Assembly: GCA_028023455.1 (NCBI GenBank)
Contig: JAQFVV010000018.1
Span: 10,498,771 to 10,562,770 of the forward strand
From: Epiperipatus broadwayi
Taxonomy: Eukaryota > Onychophora > Udeonychophora > Euonychophora > Peripatidae
Length of the DNA: 64,000 bases
Reading direction: 5' to 3'
This document shows, piece by piece, positions 52,437 to 64,000 of the stretch (position 1 is its first letter; every line of letters starts with the position of its first letter). The notes under the pieces were generated by a model. It did no database searches. It was not told the origin of the DNA and saw only the letters and a list, made by a program, of their open reading frames with translations. The position numbers and the translations under genes were made by a program.

Positions 52437-53016
52437 TAATTCTTTTTTTTTTTTTTTTGTGATATCTTTTTTAATTGGTTCAAAAGAAGCGCATATACAA
52501 GACATTTTTATGTTCATATCAGATAATTTTAATAAGGTTGCATCACATCCAAAATTTAAAGTATTCATCCAGAAGCATGTAAAAGAATCCCCTAATAAAA
52601 CATATGATGGATGATTGCACAAAATGGTGTATCTAGAATGGGGTATTTTGTTCATCTTAAAACAGCACTAATAGTGTCCATTCAAAAATACAAATATTGC
52701 AGAATGTAAGTAGTTAGGCAGATAGAATTTAATGTATTTGACTGTTTATTAAACAAATAATAATTTTTTCTATGTATGGAGATTTTTAGTGTTCTTTTAT
52801 TGCATAATAAAGATAGTTCAAATACATAATCTGACAAGATATTGAAATTCCTTCATCCAAGTGAGGAATCATTATTATAGAAATTGAATTCTTTTAATTC
52901 TCTTGAAGATGTAATTAGCACTTATCTAAAAGAAGTAATTTAGTCTGCAAAATTATTGGTTTAATTTGTAACTGGTTAAAAAAAGGGAGGGAGATATTAA
53001 ATTCTTAATGTGACTA

Positions 53017-53926
53017 CCATGTTTCCCCGAAAATAAGATCTAACCAGAAAATAAGCATGATTTTTCAGGATGCTTATAATATAAGCCCTAGTTAAGATCA
53101 TCAGTTATATTGAATTATTAAGTAATGAAAGTATAAATAAACAATATTATTGAGAATAATGCTTTAAATAAATGGTAATATAAATCATATGGGTTTTTTT
53201 TTATATTTTCCTCTCGATAATTTTTAACAAATATAATTTTATCTGTATAGAGAAACAATTTATCTATCACAAGTCAGTATATGGGATAATTTATAATTTT
53301 ATTTATATATTTTTAGGTACTTATTTAGATTTAGAATGCTTAATTTAGTTTAGATTTTATCATGGTAGCTTTTAAATATTCAAGATAAAAGAAAAATTAA
53401 TTTGATTTCTTAAATTTTTTTTTCCTCCTAAAAGATTATAAATTGCAGAAGAGAATTTAATAATCAAAGTTAGCTTAAGTTAAATCATCAGTCTTTCTCT
53501 TAAAGAAAAGTTTTTAAAAAGAATACAGAAACAATTTCTGAATTTTTATGCTTGCATTTTTTTTTGTTGCTTTTGTGCGGATAATCCTAACTGTAATCAT
53601 TTTTACTGTCACTCCTGTCTCACAAGTGTTCACTTAACACTTGATTTAATGGTGAATTTAAACAGGACAATATTTTGATGGCCAGATAAGATGAGTGCAA
53701 AAAGAAAGAGCTTTTCCAGAGAATACAAGAAAAGAGTTGTGAGGGGCCCCTCAGATAAGAATTTTACAGCTTTCTATAAAGAGAATTGAATAGAAGTACA
53801 TTTTTGTACTTGAATAGATATTACATTTTTGTACATGAAAAATAAGACATCCCTGAAAATAAGTCCTATGGTGTTTTTAAAGCAAAAATTAATATAAGAC
53901 CTGGTCTTATTTTTGGGGGAACATGG
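53017..53926 (+). mobile_element. pogo-like DNA transposon derivative, 910 bp, TA target sites
   Basis: Terminal inverted repeats CCATGTTTCCCCGAAAATAAGA (given as CCATGTTTCCCC then GAAAATAAGA) and the reverse complement of TCTTATTTTTGGGGGAACATGG lie inside TA dinucleotides at 53015-53016 and 53927-53928. Sub-terminal AATAAG-rich repeats are also inverted. The interior is mostly non-coding, with one short transposase start. Confidence 0.72.
53691..53789 (+). pseudogene. Transposase N-terminal remnant (HTH start)
   Basis: MSAKRKSFSREYKKRVV resembles the 'KRKSYT.EFKL.VV' opening of the helix-turn-helix of pogo/Tigger-type transposases. A stop follows after 32 codons; the helix-turn-helix remainder and the DDE domain are gone. 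It lies inside the element with CCATGTTTCCCC ends. Confidence 0.5.
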
Positions 53927-55479
53927 TAATCTTCTGTACAACATAAGTTAAAAGCAGTTGACCAGAAGAAGCCTAGATACATGTAGATTTTTTTAAGCTG
54001 ATCAGGTCTTGGACTATAATTATGAATTTGAGAAAAAAATTAATGGGATGGACCTATCACACATCAGTTTAAAAATGAGCAGGGCTGAGTATTGTTAATA
54101 ATCATATTTCTGAGATGCCTAAAGCAAGGAGGAAACTTCTCTTTTACATATTCTGGAATTATCAGAAGGGGGAAAAAATTCTAAAGATATCTGTTTACGT
54201 ACAGTTGAAAATATTAAAAAAATAAAGTAATGAAAATTAATGCAAATTATTGATTCATTTAAAACTATTTATAATTAATAACAAAACAAAGATATTATAT
54301 TTGAATATATATAATAGAGAACGAATTAATCTAATGTCCTACCACTTTTGAATTAAAAATAAACTTTGTATTATTAAAAGTGGAATTTGAGTGGCAGATC
54401 TTTTTTTCTTGCATACTTTTTTTTTGAAAGATAGGATTCAAATTTTTGTTTGGTTTTATGAGCATTATAATTAAATGTAGTGTTTGAATTGTAACTTTGG
54501 TGATTTATTTGGTAATTGAGCATAATTTATGAAAGAATGAGAAAAAAGAATACTTATTCTCAGTGTTCTACAGTATTGTGTTTTGTGTGTTGTAATTTTT
54601 AAATAGAACATCTTTTTTTTTATGTGTGCAAAAGTCAAAAATAGGTGAATTTTTCTTCAATTTCAAATTTTAATCTAGATTTTTCTGAAATATTTATGGA
54701 ATTTAATAAAATATTTAATCTCATTCCAATTGTTAGCTTGCTAATAATTTTTTTTAAGAATAAATTACAAATTAATAGTTATGGTATAAATGTAGACATC
54801 ATGCTTTTGCATTAGAAAAAGGTAACCATAGACTCAATGCTCATTGATTATAACATTTTTTTTACCATTAATATTTTTTTTTCTGAACAATCCAAATTAA
54901 TATGGGATCTTTACCCTCTATCTAGAAATAACTAGATATCCATTTACTAACTATTATTAAATTTGCAGCTGGATTGGATATGGGTAGTCTATCTGGAAAA
55001 AAAAATCCTAAGCCTATTTGTGATCTAAAAAAATTTCAAGGTTCATCTTATTTGGACTCTAAAATGGAGGCTTGTAGGTAATTCGGTAACCACTATAAGA
55101 CAAGGCTCTTCACTGTTTGATTCTTTTCTAGTTGTTGCATGACTTTATCTTCCACATCACTATCTAATTGAATAATCACAATATAATGTGATTATTCACA
55201 TTTAACTAAAATTTAATTTATGTTATAAAGTATGAAATATTGTGATTATATTCTTGATTAGGACAGTTTTTTTTAAAACAGTTAATGGAATTTAAATTTT
55301 TTTATTATTTATAAATGAATACTAAAAGGTAGGACTTTTGTGATTTGTTGTTTGTTGAAGTATATATATATATATACAAACAAAGAGGCATGGAAATTCT
55401 CTTATAAACCTTGTATAGTGAATACAAGTAAATCTATTCTTTGGTAGTTTGCTGATAATGATCCTATTATTTGTGACTT

Positions 55480-57340
55480 GATTAAAAGGGAAATATGAGA
55501 TATTTTTTACTTGACTGAATAATAGATTGAACAGGGAGTTTCATAATCAATACAGAGATTACAGACAGAAATTGACAAGAGATTTAAAAATGATGTGGAT
55601 TAAAATTCAAAAAAGATGCAACTTTCACTGATAGTTTTTTACACATTAAAAGTAACATATAGACCCGAAAAATAATATCATAGTTCTACTAAACTCACAG
55701 ATGGCATGGTATTATATGATGACAATGGTATTTCATTCAGATAGAGGGAGTATTTTAATCATCTTTTAAATAATGATAAGAAGGATTGAGGTTATAAGTA
55801 GATTCACACAATGATATTAAAACAGCTATTTTTAATTTCAAATTGAAAAACTGCAGGTTTTGATAACATATCTGAAAAAGTTTTAATATAATGGTGATAT
55901 TTTCAATAAAATTCTTGAAAGAACCTTTGTTATTATGGTTTCTTCCAGTCATAGACGAATGGTTGAAAGAGACTTGGTGCAGTTTTAGATAATGTAGAAG
56001 CTGTAGACATGGTTTTATTACCAGTCAAATGTAAGAAAGATGTTAGAAAAAAAAGGAGTATTTTATGTATTGCTTTTATTGATTTTATCACAGCATTTGA
56101 TTCAGTTAAGCATGAAGGTATGTAATGTGGCAATATTTAAAATTAATTGGTTATCCACCATACTTTATTTATAATACAGTTTCTATACAATGGAATGAAG
56201 TGTTATTGTTACTGGTGATAAATCTAAGGCAGTTAAAATCTAGATTGAACAAGGATGTATACTGGCTTAAAATTTTTTTTTGTTTTTATGACTGTTTTTC
56301 AATTATTTACAGGTGATTTTATGAAGCAAGCACCAAAATATAATACTGGTTTATTGGTGAAATTATTTGTTTGCAGCAATTAAAAGCAAGAACAAAAGAA
56401 CTTCACCTTATTGATTTCTGGATTTACAATGTGCTGACATTTGTGTTATACTTATCAATTCAAAAGATGATCTACAGAATGATTTGATGATGGTTTAAAT
56501 GCTGCATTGGTTAGTAATTAATGTTCAAAAAACTAGTCACTTTATTAGTTAGTGGTGGAAGAAAAATCTTCAGTAACTTTTAACCTGAATAGTTATCAGC
56601 TTGAGAATATACATTTATCTAAATACATTGGTAGCTTTTGAAGTAAAAAAGCAGATTCTAATGAGTTAGAGCTGTTTTTAAAATATTAAAAGATAGATAT
56701 TTTATTATAATGATATAACTACTGCAGCTAAATTATTTGTATGAAGAAGTGTTGTTTTATCCAATTTATTGCAGGAAAACAAGATGTGGATCTCTTATTG
56801 ATGTCATATAATGCATTGGAAATTTTTTATTTAAGAATGTTCCATAGAATTCTAAATATATAATATGCACAATTATAAGATTCATCAATATGTTTTTTAT
56901 CTTGCTGGATGTTGTATTTATAGTCCACTATTGTAAAATCATGTTATCATTGAATTGAATATGTGAAACGAATGAAAGGTAGAAGTCTGATAAACTTCCC
57001 ATTTGCCTTATTAAAATTACCTTAATTTAAAGACATTGTAAAGAAATGCAATACTATTTGCTTTCAGTGAGAAGATATGGCTGGAGATAGAATGTAATAA
57101 AGAGCTAAAATTTAACAAGACATTGAAATTTTTCTGAAAGGAAAGTTTGCTACAAAGAAATCAAAAAACAGCATCAGAAGGTATTAAACAACTTAATAGA
57201 TCAGCATATTATATATATGGGTTTATTTGTAGTTCAAGAATTGGTTCATATGATCATTGTAAAGTCATTTCTAGTTGGTGCTGTACTCAGACTACTGACA
57301 GACTTCACAGGTGGAGGATAATGGAATAACTTTCAGATTT
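55480..57340 (+). pseudogene. LINE fossil (reverse transcriptase to C-terminal zinc region)
   Basis: Plus-strand blocks, in order: ILCIAFIDFITAFDSVKHEG and MWQYLKLIGYPPYFI (56060-56180, catalytic Asp block); a decayed QGC region; SKDDLQND at ~56463; a degraded 'HLSKYIGS' (56608-56635); a 'CHIMHWKFF' stretch like the 'RH...LE.FH' block (56800-56830); and a C-terminal SSRIGSYDH near 57230, like the 'C.SRIGL.SH' zinc motif of such LINEs. The order and content fit a CR1/jockey-clade-like LINE. Many stops. Confidence 0.65.
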
Positions 57341-57959
57341 GAGGATTGTGAATAATAAACAAACAATGCCTGAACAAGAGTACTTTTTATAGCCTTGAAT
57401 GACAGGTTGTTAGATCATCAAAGGTATTTATCTACCTCTTTACTTTTTTAGTCATTTATGTTAATGAATGAAATTCTTTTGTTATCAGCTATCTCCTTAT
57501 ACTAACTGTGACAATGGGGTTTTGTGTCCTTTTAACTAATAAGAGAGCATTTTTGTTCCAGTTGTTTTGTTCCTTTTCATTAAACTCAAGCTTTCCAGAA
57601 TTAGGAAAGCATTGACAAGGACAGGTTAAATAGGCTAGCAGTTCTTAGTTGTGATCTTTTCTTGAGGCTCTTCAATCAGTAATGAATTAGTTTGCAACTG
57701 ATTTTGAGACAGAAATTTCAGTTGGCAAAGATATGTATGATTAGCTATCCTATTTAGAAATATCCTGCCTATCATGAAAGTGGAAGGGACTTAGAAATTG
57801 TGGTCTAAAAATGACATGACTCATACCGTGTAGCTATATTGTTATGCCTGTCAAATTACTTATGAAAGCAATAAAAATAATTATATTATCAGTAATTGTA
57901 GTGAAACAGAAAGCTGTAGTAGTACTAAAAAAGTAAGGATTATAAATCTAAATTTTTTG

Positions 57960-59000
57960 TAAATGTGAATGTGGAAGGTGTGAACTTTACCTGATACAAG
58001 CTTTTCAAGACAGAACATAGGACAACACTGGTATCTAAGAAGCAATCAAAATTTAAGATTGATATAGTTGCTCTTAATTAATGAAACTCATCTTCTAGAG
58101 GAAGAAAATTTAAAAGAACTGATAGATTTCTACAAGTTTTCTTTTTTTAAAGGAAATATCAATTAGTAAAAAAAAAAATGTATATATTGAATGTACTGTG
58201 AAATCTAATTTAATATTTTCTATTATGTGAATTCTTTGTATCAATGAAAGGATAATAATGTTAAAATGTGACTTGCATAGTGGTACCACTGTTTAATTTA
58301 TTATTGCTTATATTCTAACATTAGATTCAGAAAACTCAGGGGAAAGAAAACTTTTATTCCTTGCATTATTATAGAAATATCATTGAAGATCAAATTTTCC
58401 TTTTTGGAGACTTTAAAGCATGTGTTGGTGGATATAGTAAACTTTGACCAAAAATTGTCAAAAATAATAATATTGTTGTAATAAATTCAAATTATCTGTT
58501 ATATTTAATTTTTGCACAGCACACAGATTAATTACCACAAACACTTTCTTTAGGCAGAAAAATTGCTATAAAATAACATGAATGTAACTATGCTTAAAAC
58601 AATGACATTTAATAATTTTATATTATGTTTAGTAGTAGGAATACAAGAGAAGTTGATATTACATGAGCAATTAGAAGTGTAAATTGTTGGTTTGATCGTA
58701 GATTAGTATGCTCCAAGATTAAAATAATAGTTGCATTAAAAAATAGTTTTTATTTCATTGTTATTCACAAGAAAATTTATAATTATTCTTTAGAAATATC
58801 TACTATACATAGGCAATTTTAAACAGCTATTTAACATTAAATTGCTAATTTGATCTTTTAGGACTGTCATATTATTGAGACATGGAATCCTCTTAAGGAA
58901 TTTGATATGCATATCTATTCTTTGGTTCATTCAAAAAAAGAATCATGATTTGTGGCATTTTCTGTTTGGCAGAATAATAAAATGTGGAATTTTCTAATAG
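57960..59000 (+). pseudogene. LINE AP-endonuclease fossil
   Basis: Near 58408-58430 LFGDFKACVGG matches the 'GDFNARVG' block of LINE apurinic endonucleases. RNTREVDIT, AIRSVNCWFDRRLVCSKIKI at 58635-58720 matches 'R...DV..TRA..GADCWTDHRLV.SK+.+', where the catalytic D-H pair has become DRR. A segment near 58880 (WNPLKEF) may be downstream linker. It probably belongs to a LINE copy separate from the one at 55.5-57.3 kb, because domain order along the strand is RT first, EN second. Confidence 0.65.
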
Positions 59001-59980
59001 AAATTTAAAGGCAGAAGTTTAATAGCTTACAAATTGGTATTTATTAAATCAATAATTTAATTCCAGCTGTATTAGTTGTATAGAACAATTGCTTCAGAAT
59101 CACCTTGGTGTATTAAGTTTACTGCAAAGCTTGATGATTTGGCCCTATCCTTTTCTAGCACCTGGAGATAATCTATATAATTCTTTTCTTCCCAAATACA
59201 AATGTTGTTTTTCAATTATTTATACTTAAGTTTTGCATTTAGATGAAGAGATTAATTTGAAGTATCTGGATAAATTTTGCTGATCCATTATCACAGTTTC
59301 TCTCTGGAGTGTACAGAAATTCTGATTGTTCTGTTATGATGTGGCAATTTCTTTGCTGGTGAGGAAATTAAAGACTTTCCATGCTAATCAAAATAACTTT
59401 GAGACTTATTCTAAAAAATGATATTGATAAATAATACTTAACATTTTATAATGAACTGTGCATAGTAAGTTACTAAAGATTAAAAGTTGTAATGACAAAT
59501 AGAATCTTTTATAGAAAATGTTGGAAAAGTGACATGTTAAGATTTTAATTTTATATATAAAAGACAAACTACCTTTAAATAGCCCATTGCAAAGCAAAGA
59601 CTTCTCTTGACAGTCCATCATAGAGGAAGGATCATTTACCAGACTTGCTAACTGCTAAATAGTGAGGATTGGATTTGAGCAATTTTTTATTCTTGTTTTA
59701 ATTAATAATTAAGAATGTGTACCCATATAGATAACTATCCAATGATGGTTATCTAGATTGGCAATGGGCTAGTTATTAGGAACGTGAACATTTTTTATCT
59801 GATATTGATTTGAATTCATGTCATAAGTATGACAAGCAGAAATCTTCACAACTTTAAATGAATGTATATTTTTTAGTTTTTGTGTAATACAATATTTTTC
59901 TCTTCTAAAAATTATAAGACAGTGTTACTTAGCCTTAGGTTGTAAGTAAATGTTTAAAAAATCTTACTTATTGTATGTAC

Positions 59981-60042
59981 ACAAAAATTCTGAGAAGCGT
60001 ACTCTTATTTGTATAATAAGACTCTACACTCAGAATTTTTGT
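59981..60042. repeat. Perfect 14-bp inverted repeat with inner stem
   Basis: ACAAAAATTCTGAG at 59981-59994 and its exact reverse complement at 60029-60042. Inside, TCTTATT...AATAAGA forms a second stem. Probably a small MITE or a stable hairpin. Confidence 0.6.
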
Positions 60043-60234
60043 ATTCATATATGATTGTCTGTAAATATCACATTGCAGGGTAATCATTACATTATCACAT
60101 ATATATTTCTATCATACATATGTAAATTTATGTGTATGTTATATATAATATTAAATGATGTATTGAAAAGTAAGCTTTCTGGTTCAAAAAGTCACACTGC
60201 AAAATGCACTATCATGATAAATTTATTCACTATG

Positions 60235-60347
60235 ATTAAAACAGGCAAACTCTCCATACAATAGTGCCACTCAGTGCCAACCAGAGTAATTAATAGATGG
60301 TTGGCATTGAGTGGCATTACTGTATGGAGAGTTTTTCCTGTTTTAAT
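60235..60347. mobile_element. Foldback MITE, 113 bp (TTAAAACAGGCAA family)
   Basis: Arms of ~50 bp pair almost perfectly: ATTAAAACAGGCAAACTCTC and TGCCACTCAGTGCCAACC on the left, their reverse complements on the right, with a ~12 bp loop. A shorter relative sits at 63116-63183. Confidence 0.8.
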
Positions 60348-61883
60348 AAGTTATGTGCTAGCATAAAAAATGATGATCATGTGATGTTATTCACTATGAA
60401 TGATAACATTTTTTTTTTCACCAATTCTTAACAGAAGTTGTTATAACAATAATATTGATTTAGTAATTAAGTATTTTTATATATTGTATGTATGTTAAAA
60501 TACACACACATATAAAGTTAGAGAAAATAACTATATACATTTTAGTGAAAAATAAGTAAAATAAAATTCATCAAATCAGTAAAAAAAAAAAAATTTGGAT
60601 TTACAAAAATATTAATTATGAAGCAGATAAAACAACTTTAATTAGATTCTTTAAAATCTCAAAAAAGATAACTGAATTCCGACAAAATCTAACTAGAACT
60701 AATTAATTAATAATAATTGAAAATTGAAGATTTGACTTGTGCCAGGTGCATGTAGAGATAAGAAAATATTTAATAATGTCCACAGGAGATGAATTGATCA
60801 ACCAATTAGACACAAAGGAATTATAATAATTAACTAATAGAGCATGTGGTCTCAAGTTGTTCAACCAAAAGACACTTGCTTATGGAATCTGTGTGTGAAT
60901 CTGGACTTGTAATTACCACGGAGCTGATCATCATCATTGGCTTTAGAGTGCTTCTATCATGGATTGACTTACCTTCGAATATACTAAAATAAATCTAGGA
61001 ACTTTAATGGGTTGTACCAATTTTCATTGTGATTTTTGTATACCTTTGGGTTTGTATATAGTTTAAGTTTGTATATAGTTTGAATATATATGTATTTTAT
61101 AAAATTAATGATGCTTATAAATGATTGTATTAGATATATATTATATATTAAATAATAATCACTTCCAAGTTGCCATAGTCTTATTAGTTTTTACCAGGCT
61201 GTTCTGAAGTATAGGGATCATTCAGAGATGTATCATATATATTGTAAACAGTTGGCTACATTTCTATATTAAAAATAAACAGTAATAATGGGTCTTCATT
61301 TAATTAAATATTTTAAGTCCCAAAATGATAGTATGAGAATTCTCAAACATTAAGTTTGTTAAATGATAATATAAATTTAATATGTGAATATTCTAATGAG
61401 TTATAAATGTCTGTTAGAAGGAAGAGAACATTGTAAAATAATGTAAACTAGTTTTTTTTCCCTCTCTTTACTAATTATAATTAATTAGTAGTTTAAATTT
61501 AAACTATGAAAATATATCAAAAGAAAAATAATTTTCTCTTTTTTGTAAATTATTTAATAAATATTAATTTTAACAAAAGAGAGTAAAAGTTTTAAGTTTA
61601 GTAGTGTTTTTAGAAAAGAAAAAAAATACTTTTGATAAATTTTATTTTTAATTAGTCAGCGTTGTTTTTTTTTCTCTCTCAATATAAAATATCAAATCAG
61701 TGCAATTAAGTGATTATTTTTATTTTTGTAAGACAATTTTTTAATTAGAAAGGGAATGTCAAGAATTTTATGATGTTAATTTACATTCTTGACTTATTTT
61801 TTCAATGTCAAAGTTCAGGGAGTGAAATAGCTGAACAATTGTATTGGTAAAAATTTAACTAATTGGTTGTTATAAAAATTATC

Positions 61884-62322
61884 ATGTTAGAGGCAGATTG
61901 TGATTGGCTTGTAGTTAAGATTGTTCTAGAAAAAAATAATGTGTGCATAGGTCAGAAGACCTAAGTATCTGGTGAGAAGAAATTATTTTTAAGTTAGCTG
62001 TTGAAGAGAGAGTTAGTCAAATCTTAATCCCATGATAAAGAAGAAAGAAATAGAAGTCTTCACCAAGCTGTTGAATAGTACAACAAGAATCTTAACCAAG
62101 CTATTGCATAGAATAGCAGAAGTTTTAATCAAGTTTTTAGCATACTATGAGCTTATTTATAAAATGGTTTCTACAATAAAAACCATATGCTAAGTTATCT
62201 AAAAGCTAGACATCATCTTCCTTCACGTAATCTGTCTTCACTGGAATAAAAATGTAGACCCCCTAAAGTAATCTGTAACCTCATCCTCAACCAAGAGTAC
62301 GAGTCTATATTTGTTAGTGTCA
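61884..62322 (+). repeat. Possible solo LTR or retroelement end
   Basis: A segment of more mixed composition begins TGTTAGAGGCAGATTG and reaches TTGTTAGTGTCA, with AATAAA hexamers near 62176 and 62245. The TG...CA ends and composition would suit an LTR, but no coding neighbour or partner repeat is seen. Weak call. Confidence 0.22.
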
Positions 62323-63115
62323 CCTGAAAATTTTAGTGGAAAGGAATGGATAAAAGTTGTTATTTTAACCAGGAAATACTGCATACCAGAAAAAGGACAA
62401 ATTAAACATGTTCATGTGTAGAAGCTTTCAAGAAAATTCAACTGGAAATTATAATTAGAAAGAAGGACTTTACAACAGAATCAAACCATGGTTAAAGGTA
62501 TTTTTATATGCACACTGTACTTTTATTAATAGTAAAAAAAAAAGATTTTTTTTCTTTTTATATAATAGTAATATTTTGTGTAAGAATTGATAGTTTTAAA
62601 TATTTTTATTAATGTTTCAAATTGTGAAACATGTTTTTTTTTTTTTTATCCATTAAAATTATGAATTTTTTTTTTTGAAAGTTTAATTTTTTTAAAATTT
62701 AAATTTAATTTTTGAAACGTTTTTTTCCTTATCATTCGTTTTCCCCCTTCTAAAACTTAACAAAAGATTATTAAGCTGAATCAAAAATTGTGATCTTTGA
62801 TTTTTTTTTGAAAATGTTATTTTCCCAACTCTCAATTATTTTAAAGAAATAACTTAATGAATAGAAATCAACTGGTTAATATAATTTTTATGAAACTATA
62901 ATTTTTTGATGAATGTTTAAAATTTCATACTATCATGTCAATTTCTTTTATTTATTGTTAATCAATTAGTTATTAAATGATTGTTTTAAAATATTTTTTA
63001 GTCTTTATTCCTTTCAACTCCTATTACATGAATTGGCAGTGTGTGTGTCTTTATTCCAAGACAGGTTCACTAAACATCACATGATCACCATTTCTTATGC
63101 TTGCTCATAACTGTT

Positions 63116-63183
63116 ATTAAAACAGGCAAAAAATGGCTTGCACTGAGTAGCACTACTTTATGGATAGTTTTGCCTGTTTTAAT
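63116..63183. mobile_element. Short MITE, deletion derivative of the 60.2 kb copy
   Basis: 68 bp. It has the same ATTAAAACAGGCAAA ends and GCACT-GAGTAGCACTACT-like core fragments as the 60235-60347 element, with the middle shortened. Confidence 0.75.
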
Positions 63184-63340
63184 AGCAGCTTAATGTTCTA
63201 TGATTTTTTAATGATCCCAATAAAACTATTTACTTATAATAGGATAAACATATGAATTATTTAAATTGATTTAGAATAAGCTGCTTTATTTATTTATTTA
63301 CCTTTTGCTTACAGTAATAGTCTATAGAGTTCTTGCTTCC

Positions 63341-63420
63341 TGTGCTGGATTAGAGCATAACGGTTAGTTATATGAATTAGGGTTTTAGGTTGGATTTTGG
63401 ACTCCAGGTAACTCTGGATA
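63341..63420 (+). repeat. Candidate tRNA-derived SINE relic
   Basis: TGGATTAGAGCATAACGGTTAG has an A-box-like start of the kind seen in tRNA SINEs, and GGACTCCAGG lies where a B-box region might be. The T-arm is not convincing. Confidence 0.25.
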
Positions 63421-64000
63421 GCACAAAGGTAGATCCTTTAAAGCCCAGGGCTACATTTTATTTATTATTAATTAGAAATCAAGTTTATAGTTGGCCAGTA
63501 CATTAATGGTACTATATGAGGGCATTGATGATGATCAGCATGTTTTAGTCCCTCAGTATTGTTTGATTTTTTAAAAATATTCTGATAAATTAGCACTTGA
63601 GTCTATGCATCCAAATTATTGCATTGTATTGCTGCCCTAAGTTTACAGTGGCTAAATAATTAGTTTGGTCTATAGTAGACCATTTCAAATCCAGTCGTAA
63701 TGTTGACTGATTTTTTTTTTTTATTGTTGATCATTCATAATGATGGAATGATTATTCTTCTTCTCTGTAATTCTAGGTGAATTTATAATTAGTTCTTTGC
63801 TGATTTCTCATGCTCATTGTATTCATAATGCTTTTATATTTAATTTTATATTTTATTTATTTGGGGATGATGATCGTTTTCCATGGCTACCAATTGTGGG
63901 ATCATCAACCTATGTTCACCCCTGTTTCTTTGAACTGTTACATATATATATATATGATATTTTTAGTTATATTACAACAAATAGCTACTTATAAATACAT

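Larger units (their letters stand above)
50061..64000 (+). other. TMEM185-like intron 6 (runs past the window)
   Basis: Opens with GTAAGTA. No acceptor followed by a GG-TGG-TTT type exon was found by eye, so the intron is at least 13.9 kb. It contains the SINE, MITEs, pogo-like element and LINE fossils below. Stretches 50061-51350, 51490-52340, 53930-55480, 59000-59980 and 60350-61880 are AT-rich with no recognised feature. Confidence 0.7.

Noticed and set aside
63797-63994. 65-aa ORF at the right edge as a TMEM185 exon
   Set aside because: It has no WWFG-type start, no fitting splice phase and no resemblance to the TMEM185 C-terminus.

Overview
This is AT-rich (roughly three-quarters A+T by eye) nuclear DNA from an animal. 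The evidence is two spliced, conserved metazoan genes with GT-AG introns, sitting in a landscape of decayed retrotransposons: Ty3/gypsy, several LINEs, at least three Penelope-like elements (PLEs) and tRNA-derived SINEs. DNA transposons (mariner, pogo-like, hAT) and MITEs are also present. The mix suits an invertebrate such as a mollusc, chelicerate, flatworm or cnidarian. I cannot place it lower than Metazoa from the sequence alone.

Genes. An ANKRD46-like gene (ankyrin repeats plus one membrane anchor) lies on the minus strand in two coding exons (14779-14487 and 3791-3449), split by a 10.7 kb intron. A TMEM185-like multipass membrane protein gene lies on the plus strand. It starts 207 bp away, in the opposite direction, with a 38-nt coding exon at 14987-15024. 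It continues at 39781, 45699, 46383, 46545 and 49937 and runs off the right edge without its last exon(s). The two genes form a head-to-head pair with one short shared promoter region.

Layout. 1-910: 3' end of a Ty3/gypsy element with its polypurine tract and 3' LTR. 911-3448: non-coding, with one unassigned ORF. 3449-14779: ANKRD46-like gene; its intron holds a Ty3/gypsy pol fossil (4.4-6.5 kb), a small element with a hammerhead relic (8.0-8.2 kb), and a minus-strand LINE with a duplicated 3' end, split by a 2.7 kb insertion (8.3-13.7 kb). 14987-64000: TMEM185-like gene. Intron 1 (24.8 kb) holds a mariner fossil, a head-to-head array of a ~273 bp repeat, an RTE-type LINE, tandem PLE endonuclease fragments, a four-copy ~465 bp array carrying hammerhead ribozyme motifs, a foldback MITE, a hAT fossil, a ~600 bp duplicated repeat with another hammerhead relic, and a third PLE. 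Intron 5 holds a LINE with a PLE fragment nested in it; that fragment is flanked by ~212 bp inverted arms. Intron 6 holds a SINE with clear target-site duplications, a pogo-like element, two LINE fossils and a pair of related MITEs.

The most interesting signal is the plus-strand tandem array at 24.47-26.10 kb. Each unit carries a type I hammerhead ribozyme motif, and three units also carry a B-box-like pol III sequence. One unit (25943-26004) keeps every core nucleotide; the other three each carry a different core lesion. Two dispersed relics of the same motif lie at 8.05 and 32.18 kb. This resembles the retrozyme, SINE-like satellite and Penelope-associated hammerhead systems of animals.
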